DNA of 64,000 nt, from the NCBI RefSeq assembly GCF_963678635.1, contig NC_087067.1:46140515-46204514 (forward strand). The letters run 5' to 3'. The first letter of the stretch is position 1, and every line of letters starts with the position of its first letter. Made by a program: the position numbers and the translations under genes. Below are positions 1-9,057 of the stretch, one piece after another. The notes under the pieces were generated by a model. It made no database searches, was not told the DNA's origin, and saw nothing but the letters and a program-made list of their open reading frames with translations. The stretch is from Symsagittifera roscoffensis (Eukaryota > Xenacoelomorpha > Acoela > Convolutidae).

Positions 1-1893
1 CGTGCTCTGAGCTTGATAGCTTGGTTAGGCTTGATCACAGTGCTTCGGATCGTCTCATCAACAGCAACCTCTTTTCTCGGGATGTAAGTTCCTGGACCCT
101 CAAAAAGCCACTCATCACCAGCAACTCGTTTAGTTCCGTCAGCGTCTTCGAAATCCAAAATAGACCGAAGTCTTAATGCAGTATTTGCTGTTACAATTTT
201 GAGAGGAGTAACCGCTTGCTTTAGAACTTCTCCTGGATACAGCGGGAAAGGCTCTCGTGAAAGTCTGACCTGAAGAAAAGGAAAATAAAAATCAAACCTT
301 GTCAACTCAAAACGACCTCTACGGCTGTTAAATCTTCTGCATAGCTAAATTCTTGCCAGAATTCAAACAAAATGTTTTCATTGTCAATATGGTAAACTTT
401 GTCAAGCAGAATAGCTTTCGAAGAATGCCTTGAAAAAAAAGGTTTCGAAGTATGCCTTGCAAAAAGAGCTTTCGCAGTATGCCTTGAAAAAAAGAGCTTC
501 CGGAGTATGTCTTAAAAATAGACACTTGAATTATGAAACCGAAATTTTTGTAAATACAGACTCATTCGATCAGTGAAAAAAGCGTTTGAGGTAAATTTTA
601 AATAAGTCTTCAAATAAGTAAATATTGATTTCTGAAGTAAAAATGAGTAATCACCGATTCAAAAGGAAATTTCGAACAGTTTGGCAAGAACTACCATAAA
701 AAAGGTTCCATGACAAACTACCCGATTCCAATTTACCCGATGCCACTTTACCCTATATTCTAAACTACCCTATGCCAATTTAGCCTAGGTTCTATAAATA
801 GTTCAATTGGTCAGAGATAACTGAGCTGACTATCTCAATTTAAGGTCGCCGGTGGGCCCGCTACGCGATAACCGGCTCTTATTTTTGTTATAGAGTCTTA
901 CCGTCTGTAGGCAAGCTCGCAACACGTTAAATCGACTGCGGCTATCATTATTTTGCTGCTATCATTTCGTCTTAATTTAGGCGAAGGGTAAATTGGCGTT
1001 GGGTAGATTGGCATAGGGTAAATTCGTATAAAGGGTAGAATGGCAAAGGGTAAAATTTAATAGGGTAAATTGGAATAGAATAAGTTGTCCCGCAACCTAA
1101 AAAAAATACTAACCTCCAGGTCAGCATGCCACAATTTGACCTGGCCTGAGGGGTCAAACTGCACTTCTCCTTCGGCATTGGTCACAATGGGGTTCTCCAC
1201 CACACAGTAGTGCCTCGGAGGAACAACGATCATCTTGCTCGTACCAGACACCACTCGCTCATTATCCTGTCAGTCACAAAAATCATAATTTCAAAACCAA
1301 TAAATTTTTCAGTGAGAATAGAAATTGATAATTCTATGAGAAATCATGAAAGAGCTTACAAAGAGCAGCAAAACCAAAAATGGATAAAATAAAACAGTTT
1401 TCATTTAAGCTGTCACTGCTTGCGGGTCAAATTGGTAGAAACGTCTAGATAAAAAACACTGCTTCCTTATAGGCAGGTATCAAGTGAAATGAAATAAAGT
1501 TTATAAAATCCCGCACTATTAAACCAGTAAGACTTTTTATTGTCACTTTTTTTTGTTACATATCATGCTTGGATATAAATTAGAAGGACCAAAATGAGAA
1601 AATTTTCAAAGCCTCGTGAATCCTTAAACTGGAAAACGATCCCGCGTAGAATGTATTCACGGAACAAATTGATTTTTGAGAAATTCTAAGCATTGAACTT
1701 AAGGATTCGTGATCGCAAAAGTCCTCACCTGTCGAATGTATGTCTGGGGTCCGACCTCAACCCGGGTTACGTTTCTGTTCTGGTCCAAAACATGGATGAA
1801 GAAATAGGGCGGGATCCTGAAGATAGTCTCGTCTGCATTTCCAGGCATGGTCGAAGCTGAACTTTTAGTTTTCTGTTTTCTTTCACTGGACAT
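1..1893 (-). CDS. MVP: Major vault protein, N-terminal part (exons 1-3; gene runs off the left edge)
   Basis: MVP is the main shell protein of the cytoplasmic vault ribonucleoprotein particle. Three exons are visible: exon 1 at 1729-1893 (55 codons, ends CAG|GTGAGG), exon 2 at 1114-1266 (51 codons, acceptor ACAG, donor GAG|GTTAGT) and exon 3 at 269 down to 1 (acceptor CTTCAG, incomplete). All three junctions are phase 0. Hallmark vault-repeat strings include [20 protein letters not shown] in exon 1, [13 protein letters not shown] in exon 2, and [18 protein letters not shown] in exon 3. The first ATG (1893) follows an in-frame TAA and adds 15 residues before a second Met (residue 16), which aligns with the usual MVP start, so either Met could be used. 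Introns are 270-1113 and 1267-1728. About 195 codons of a family near 850-900 residues lie in the window. The family call is very secure. Confidence 0.96.
716..1082. repeat. Foldback element FB1 inside MVP intron 2
   Basis: The left arm (about 716-790) carries degenerate repeats of a TTACCCTATGCCAATTTA-type unit. The right arm (about 978-1082) carries the complementary AAATTGGCATAGGGTAA-type units, so the two arms can pair around a unique centre (about 790-977, including a GC-rich stretch at 843-870). No coding capacity is seen. The repeat unit resembles that of the foldback element at 9.9-10.9 kb. Confidence 0.7.
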
Positions 1894-2815
1894 ACAATTC
1901 GTATATTAAAATGGCTAAACAAGTCAACCAAATCTGCACTTTACGATCTAAAATATGAAGTTTGGATGTCAAGAAACCAAATTTTGTTGTTTTGCAAGTT
2001 TAAGCAATCAGAGCAAATTTTATTTTAGTAATAACTCAAACAATTCAATACAATATTATTTGTTATTAGCAATCAAAACTTCCGATTTGATTTTCCGAAT
2101 TCTTTTCAATAAGCAAACTTTCAGATACATACAATTATCAACGCTACGTCGTCCGAGCACGAAAAAGCCAAAAATGAAAACAGCAAAAGCTAAGAAAAAA
2201 ACTTACCTATATCTAGCCGATAAAACTAGTTGTTACGCGAATGTCAATTAATTTTAAGCAAATACTACGCTCTACTGCAAAGCAAATGTTCAGTCAGAAA
2301 ACTGAACACAAAATAAACACCTCCAACTGAGTTCGAGCGGCATTGAATGGTACACTTTATATAAACTATCTCGTCATATTTGCGTCACAAACAGAAAAAT
2401 TCGGCTATAAATATTCCAGCTCTGAGAAGCCAACTGCTTCTATTGAATGAGATTTGCGAAGGTGTATTAAACAAAACGCTTCAGCTTAAAAGACACGTGT
2501 AGATTCAATGACCGCTTGGTTAAACATTTAATTTTCAAACTGAGAAAAAGGGCTAGAGTTTGAAATAGATCCAGGCAGTTTTTCTTTAATTTAAAATATT
2601 TGGACGAATACGGAAAAAAAAGATCCTTTGAGGGTGCCGCTAAAACATCTGACCACATCAAAAAAAAATTAGAAATTAAGTTTTTTGCTTTTAAAAATAA
2701 AAATTTGCTTTTAAAATTTAAAATTATTTTGAATACTTTCATTACAAAGGAAGCGCTAAATTACGCTTCCACAATTAGTTTCCTGTAAGTAAAATCAAAA
2801 TTTCTTAGCATAACT
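1894..2815. other. MVP upstream region, no gene seen
   Basis: AT-rich sequence upstream of the MVP start. It should hold the MVP promoter and 5' untranslated region, but I cannot point to a core promoter. The short open frames here show no protein-like composition. Confidence 0.4.
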
Positions 2816-3005
2816 GCCAATTTTTATTTTAAAAAAACGCTACTCGATCGCATGGAAGATTTTCGAAATTACGACTGGAAGGTCTTTTATGTGATATATC
2901 AATCAACCCATTCCGATGATTATTTGTGGTACCTAAATTTGTGTGGAAAAAACACACCCGAAAACAAAGTTCCTTGCCATTTTCGATGGTCGGATCAAAA
3001 AATAA
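2816..3005 (+). mobile_element. HN2-family non-autonomous element, 5'-truncated copy
   Basis: The segment matches the right-hand part of the HN2 copies at 34.2, 55.9 and 16.5 kb. Shared strings are GATGATTATTTGTGGTACCT, a GCGTGGAAAA-like stretch, AACAAAGTTCC and the terminal ATGGTCGGA motif at about 2985-2995. The 90-codon open frame over it is incidental. Confidence 0.6.
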
Positions 3006-5864
3006 CTGTTTGTAAAAAATCACCTCGAAAAACGCGTTATCGAGTATATAGAATTAATTACTATAATTTTGGATCAAAAAATCAATGGTATACAATAAAA
3101 ATGTTATTCCTAAGACAAAATTAGATTTTTGCGCCTCACTCTAAAAAACATACCCAAGAAACAGTTGAAAATGTGTCCATGAACTCAAGTTAAACAGAAA
3201 AAAAAACTATTTTTTTTTAATTTCGAGATTTTTATCACACTTGATTTTACGAAAAATTGATGATCAACAACTTTATTATAAAATGAGCCCAAGTAAAAAA
3301 AATGGATCAAAATAAATTTTATTTTAATCCGCTGGGAAATCCAAAAAAAATCAACTTTCGAACCTTTAAGTCATTAACGTTTTTCGCGCCATTTCCGCTT
3401 TCCTAATTGTAGAACGTAAGTTGCCTTCTTTTTAACAATTGAATTAGAATTGAAATGAAAAAGAAATTAAAAGTCAAATCGCAACGTTCAAATTTGGCGT
3501 GGTCAGATAGAACTTTTTCCTGAAAAACTAACAAAATATCATCAAAACCATTTTATAAGTGAAAAAAATCACTGCATTCTTTAAGAAAAAATTAATGCCC
3601 AAAAATAGAAAGTTTTGGCACTAAATGCACTTCAGTCAGAGAGCATTGATTGAACAGTAGATCCTATTCTTTTCGCATGACCCATTCCATTCTGCAAGGG
3701 TAGATTTGCTTTCAAGGATAGACTCTCAGTGGGTATTTACTTTGTCCTTCGTCTAAATTCTCCGTAGTCATTTTTGTTCTCTATCAGTTTTGACAATGTT
3801 GTATAAAATTTTGATTTGGGAAAAACTTATTCTTTCTTTCTTTCTGCAGTGTGAATAACGGGAACCAGGTCCGATGTTAGTGGCAGCAGTCCTGGCCGCA
3901 CTTAAAAATAGGCCGATAACCAGGAGTTTCTTAAAACACCACCTGTTTTTTCTAACCAGAACTCATCAGTTAATTAAGAACGATAGAATACGAAAGAAGA
4001 ACACCACCGACAACCCTTTTTAAGCTGGCGAAAGCAACGCAAGCAGTAGCAATGCAAGCTGGTCAAAAGAAAACGAGAGAGAAACATGTATCGCAAAAAA
4101 AAGGTCAAACCGAGACGCGAACCGCAGACCCAAGGCACGCACGTTACCGCTAGACCGAGAGAGAAGGAGTTCTATCAGTCAAACTCAATTTCTTACAGAT
4201 TTGTTAGAAAAATTGTTTACGGGAAAGACTCTAGTTCCCGATTACTGGTGAAAAACAAAGAAAGACTTTTTTGCATAGCAGATCTTATTTTTCGACATAA
4301 AACTAGGTCATTACACCCCACGCACTCTTATTTACTATCACATTCCGCACACTCCAAATTCTATCAAAACCGAGTCAAAAAGAAAAGGACACGTTGGTAG
4401 AAACGTCGCAGAAAAGTATGCGAGAAAAGAGACAAAAAGCTTTGTCATTGGGTAAAAATACTTTTGAATCAATATCAACTCTCAATGTTTAAAAAAATCA
4501 ATACAAGCGTCTCAAAAAAGTATGTACCAAATTTTAACACAGAGGCGAAATTGCAGTTCGCATACAAAAGCAAAAATATCACCGATAACGCTAATGGGAA
4601 AACTGAAAGAGTAAAACTTTGAATAGTTTCTGAAGTGACACACGCCAATTATGAGTCTACATATATGTTAAATGACGCAAGCCAATTATGCGCATTAGCA
4701 GTACCAGTCAGTTTGAAGAAAAAAACCAACTAACATGCCTCAATTTATAGAGCGGACGCACTTTAATTAGTATACGAAAAAGTTAATTAGTATACCTCGA
4801 CGCTACAGATCCATGATATTTTGAAGCTAAAGTGCTATTCGTAATATAATAACCTGTGTTAATATCCTTAGCATGGGCTGTATTTAATAGCTGGTTATTG
4901 ATCAAAATGAACACTTTCAAAATGAACGCATTTTGTCGCAACGATTGCATCGCAATAATATTAGCTAGGCTGGAAAAAAAAAGAGAGTTCATTCTATAAC
5001 ACAAGCTTTTCTTGAGTAAAAAATGGGTTAGAAAACAGTAAGCAAAAAGAGTTACGCCAATATAAAATTTGAAAAGGATTTAGACGCAAATTTGAATTTC
5101 TTCAAATAATCATTTCTTATGCCGCTGAAAAATCTTTTTCAAGTTGCACCAATACAAATCTTTGAAAAACATGCAGTATTCGTAGATAATTTCGGTCAAA
5201 GACAACTACTCTGGAAAATTAACCGAACAAATCAGTGGGCGCAAAATATCGGCCCCAAAATCCTCCCTTTCTCTTTCCTTAACAACTCATGAGAAATTAA
5301 ACTCAGCGCTGGAAGTGCCTGCAATTAACACTTTTTAAACGCCTTTTTCAAATACTAAAGTCATTTTTAGGGTTTAAATTTTTTCAGTTTAAATAACGCC
5401 TCTTTTTGACCGTTTGGCAATATAATGCACGGTCTATTAGCAAGAAAGTTATTCGACATCGTTCAGTACACTTCGATAGTGTAAAAAAAAGGATAGTGAG
5501 AACATTTTCTCTCCACTATCCGTAGCTTTGTCTGAATAGCAGAAAATGATCAATTGAGCAACCCCCAAAATCTACGAAATAAAAACTAAAAAATTACTTT
5601 TAAGCCCCGGTAACTTGCTTTCCTCGAGGCAATGTTCGCCCAAACAAAAATTCGCAAAAAAAAACTTTTAAAAAATTTTCCGATTTTTTAAAACTTCATC
5701 TCGACATTCACATAAAATAAATTTCAATTAGTCAATTGATTGCATACTATGAACACATCAACCATCTGCTTGCCTTTGATAACGTATTCTGTAGTGTTTA
5801 CTCAATTTTGCTGGGTGCGAGATAGCTCAATTTATTATTGCGGGGGGCATCACAAAAAAATTTA
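3006..5864. other. AT-rich intergenic DNA without a recognisable gene
   Basis: No conserved coding segment is seen. A TTCTTTCTTTCTTTC pyrimidine tract ends in CTGCAG at about 3848, but the sequence after it is not open in a protein-like frame. At about 4214-4250 a GTTTACGGGAAAGACTCTAG stretch resembles the hairpin module of the 17.6-19.7 kb array. At 4540-4560 a GAGGCGAA motif resembles the HN3 ends near 14.5 and 16.9 kb. The 104-codon open frame at 4086-4400 is very Lys/Arg-rich and overlaps these repeats. Confidence 0.4.
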
Positions 5865-6170
5865 AAAAATTGTCCCAGTGTCGAGAAAAACATTTGAAAT
5901 TTAGTCTTATTTCGAGCAAGTAACGTTCGTTATATGGAAATTTATCTTTTTTTCCAACTTCTAGGATAAAAAATCTTAATTTTACTAAGGAGAAAACTAA
6001 CTTTGGATGTTTCATATACCGCTTGTTTGGCAAAAAAAAAACGCTTTCTAAAAATTGTACAAATTTTTTTTTTAATTTCGAATCCCACTACGCACTAAAA
6101 ACGACTTTTTTTTCTGTATTTTTAATGAATATGGCCGAAACATTCTGTGCTACTTGCTATCCTAGTTAGG
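5865..6170 (-). mobile_element. HN2-family element, inverted copy
   Basis: CCCAGTGTCGAGAAAAACAT (about 5876) is the reverse complement of the HN2 internal motif GTTTTTCTCGACACTGGG. GGCCGAAACATTCTGTGCTA (about 6132) is the reverse complement of the HN2 hairpin end seen at 34.66 and 39.40 kb. The copy is diverged. Confidence 0.55.
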
Positions 6171-6804
6171 CTTTATGACTTCCTAAAATCACTGGTTAAA
6201 CTATACAAGGGATTTCATTTGAAGTGAACGAAACATGTGCACAAATGTGAACGAAACATGTGATAAAAAATGTTTTTAATGAATTGATTGTTTGTTGGTT
6301 TTCGTCGTCGACCCAGAAAAAGAATTCAAATTTGCTAGCCTACAACCTGCAGACTGTGTAGATTGATATCAAAAACATGGGACATAATTATCTAGTTATT
6401 ACAGCATGTTCAATTTACAAAAGGACAAAATTTGAGATAAAATTTGACGATATGATTAATAAATGGGAACATATTTCTGCAAGACATAGAAACCAGAAAT
6501 AGAACGAAAACGAAAGCCTTTAGGCAATCAATAAATAACGAGATTGGTAACTTTGTAAGAAGAATCGACAGAAACAACATAGAACGCAAAATAGCGGGTT
6601 TTGTTAAACATTACACCCTATTGCAAAAGGGAGCATTAGCTGCTAAGTAAAAAAAAAATAGAATAATATTCACCATTGATACAGTCCATTAGAGGAGGAC
6701 GAACGAAGTTCTTTATTAGGTAAAGGAGGGCTTTAAGAAAACGTGTTCACAGCTAGGGAACATCAATTTAGCCAAAAAATTCTAGAAATTTGGGCAGAAC
6801 AACT
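6171..6804. other. 3' flank of the LCOR-like gene
   Basis: AT-rich, no coding signal. Its right end holds the probable 3' untranslated region and polyadenylation signal of the minus-strand gene that stops at 6805. Confidence 0.4.
6712..6717 (-). promoter_or_regulatory. Candidate polyadenylation signal AATAAA
   Basis: TTTATT on the plus strand reads AATAAA on the minus strand, 87 bases past the stop codon of the LCOR-like gene. Such hexamers occur often by chance in AT-rich DNA, so position is the main support. Confidence 0.45.
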
Positions 6805-8598
6805 TCAGTTGGTTAGCATGTACAGCGTTAGAGCATCTCTGATATTTGATGTGTGGATATTAAATATTGCACTCGCTTTCGAAACGCTCATTCCACATGA
6901 ATGAACGGCAGTTAGAGCACACTTCAAATTGGGGTAATATTGCATGTCCATTTCACTGAGATAAACATTGTTCACTTTTTCTGGCAAAATAGGAGTATGT
7001 GATCTGTCATTTGATTGTCCGAGTAAATCATTGTTCAAACTCTCTCGCGACAGGTAATCTTCGAGATGATTGGCTAGAGAATGCCTCACAAACCTGTCTG
7101 ATAAGTTTTGGCTCTTGTCCATTAATGGAAACACAGTTGTTCCTTCGGAGCTTTTGGGAACAGGTTTCGCTTCCTCGACGTACCTCAGTTCTGAAATCAT
7201 TTGTTTTCCTCTGAGAGTCAGCAAGTCGCCAATAGTATCCGAACAATCATTTTCTGAATCTATCATTCTAAACGCAATGTCCTTTCCGTATGCTTTGATC
7301 TTGTTCAGGTGGTTTCGAATGGTTGATCGCGGAACTCCGTATGTCAACGAAGCCCGCCTCGTTCCCATTTTGCCATCGCAAACGTCTCGCAGTGCTTGCT
7401 GAAGGTCGCCCGATGAATAAGTTCGTTTATTGGCTGCGTTTCCATCTTCCAGCCCAGCGCCTCCGGTTAATTTTTCATCGTCACTGTCAGTTTTTGTTAC
7501 ATCCAAGACTGCATTATTTTCAGTTTTGACGCCAGATGAAGTTGAAGCATCTAGTATTTGGGACTCCTCTGTTTCCATAGGCATCTCTTGATGGACAACA
7601 TTAGAGCCCATTACTTGATCTAATGTATGATTCCCGTTCTGCAAGGCCAGGGCGGCATCGAAGAAGTCGGTTACCATATTTTTAGACAGATTCTTTGGCA
7701 TATCCGATAAACCCGGCATTGAGTAAAAAGGAAACATCATTGCGAAGTCATTGAAAGCGTTTGCAGATTGTATTTGCTGCTGTTGATGTTGCTGTTGCAT
7801 TCCCATTTCGAGAAGCGACGCCGCCAACGCCTCAGTTAGCATCGGAAACGACAACAACGCTGCAGTCGCAGCATCTGAGTTCGGAGGAATAGATCCGAAT
7901 GGGTTATGATGCACCTGCTGCGAAAATGCATTCGACACGCTAGTTGTATCCAAAGAGCTAGAGCATGCCGAGGTCTGTAAACTTTTAACTGCATCTTCGA
8001 GAGCATTCGAAGAGAAGAGTCCCGAAGAAACAGCCGGGAGGTCAAATTGAGTCGAAGATGCCCGTTCATCTATATGCGTCAAAGAAGTCGATCTTTGCGT
8101 TTTAACATCTTTCAGATAGCTCATATGATTTGCCATTTCTCTTTCTGCTATCAGTTCTTTATTCAAACAGAACATGCACTGGTCCGTGTCCTGATCTGGA
8201 TCAAAGTCTATCGGATCTAGACTTTCTTCGGGGTTCAAGTTTCCAAGCTCGAGTTCGCTACTGGTCGCGTTTGAAATACTTGCGCATGTTCTTAAGATCT
8301 CATTGAAAACTTGAGTGACTTTTGATTTCAGACCTAAATATTGCTCGACCTCTTTGGCCTGCATGTTTTCAGTTACATCAGGATCCTCTTCATTATTTAG
8401 ACAATTCTGCTGAAATCGACCTTCCATGATTCCCAAGGTCATCTTTTTGTGTCTTCGGACTTCCCCTACATACTCACGGAATTGCCGTTCGAATATAGTA
8501 TCAAGAGCTAAACAGTTCAGCGCATTTTTCTTCTGCTTATCCAGTAGCTTTCGTGCCTGAATTTTTTCGTTCTGACATTGCAATGATGCACATGACAT
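6805..8598 (-). CDS. LCOR: LCOR / E93 (Mblk-1) family transcription factor with two psq-type helix-turn-helix motifs
   Basis: This is a nuclear DNA-binding regulator family: vertebrate LCOR/LCORL corepressors, insect E93/Mblk-1 in steroid-hormone responses, nematode mbr-1. The 597-residue frame sits in one exon. The start is placed at 8598, because TTGTTTCTTCAG just upstream (to 8606) is a good splice acceptor and the extra 43 open codons beyond it look like intron. Residues 3-38 hold a Cys-containing region like the family N-terminus. CMFC is at 141-144, a Gln-rich run at about 268-277, and PKNLS at 301-305 resembles a CtBP-binding PxDLS motif. The first psq domain is at about 391-435, with GTRRASLTYGVPRSTIRNHL. 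A second, diverged one is at about 557-593, with MSVSKASAIFNIHTSNI, matching the SVSKA signature of LCOR. A 5' non-coding exon is implied but not located. No LxxLL nuclear-receptor box is seen. Confidence 0.88.
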   Translation of the reverse strand: MSCASLQCQNEKIQARKLLDKQKKNALNCLALDTIFERQFREYVGEVRRHKKMTLGIMEGRFQQNCLNNEEDPDVTENMQAKEVEQYLGLKSKVTQVFNEILRTCASISNATSSELELGNLNPEESLDPIDFDPDQDTDQCMFCLNKELIAEREMANHMSYLKDVKTQRSTSLTHIDERASSTQFDLPAVSSGLFSSNALEDAVKSLQTSACSSSLDTTSVSNAFSQQVHHNPFGSIPPNSDAATAALLSFPMLTEALAASLLEMGMQQQHQQQQIQSANAFNDFAMMFPFYSMPGLSDMPKNLSKNMVTDFFDAALALQNGNHTLDQVMGSNVVHQEMPMETEESQILDASTSSGVKTENNAVLDVTKTDSDDEKLTGGAGLEDGNAANKRTYSSGDLQQALRDVCDGKMGTRRASLTYGVPRSTIRNHLNKIKAYGKDIAFRMIDSENDCSDTIGDLLTLRGKQMISELRYVEEAKPVPKSSEGTTVFPLMDKSQNLSDRFVRHSLANHLEDYLSRESLNNDLLGQSNDRSHTPILPEKVNNVYLSEMDMQYYPNLKCALTAVHSCGMSVSKASAIFNIHTSNIRDALTLYMLTN

Positions 8599-8605
8599 GT
8601 TTACT

Positions 8606-9057
8606 CTGAAGAAACAACACAGCATGTTTTTAAAAACCAAAAAGGATGTCAATATTATGTACATACATGAAAACTTGTAAAAACTTTGATTCCCACACCA
8701 GTCCTGCTGATATGGAGCATTTATCAAGGTAAAATCGGACGGAGATCTATGCGTAGAACAGTACCAAAAAGAAAGTAGACATCAAGCAGAGCGGGCATCG
8801 ACTGGCTGAGAGGGGGTTGCTGCCACTACCTCTAAATCTGCCACTGGATTTTAGTATTTAACGCTAAAGCACTAGTTGTAAATTATTCAGAGGTAGTCAA
8901 ACACATCGCAGTTAATTCAAAGTATTTGATCAAAATATATTTTGAAATTAAACATAAATCGGGAATTAGAGATAGTCAAGAGAATTTTCAAACCACTGCA
9001 TCACATCACTTAAACAAGATCAAATCAAGCAGACCCGTTTTAGACAACGGCTATCGA
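8606..9057. other. Spacer between the TMEM186 3' end and the LCOR-like coding exon
   Basis: About 450 bases hold the LCOR-like gene's upstream intron and probably its 5' exon, plus the TMEM186 3' untranslated region. No further conserved coding sequence is seen. Confidence 0.4.

Noticed and set aside
3838-3920. Pyrimidine tract ending CTGCAG followed by GC-richer sequence, exon-like
   Set aside because: No frame stays open in a protein-like way for more than about 20 codons after the acceptor.
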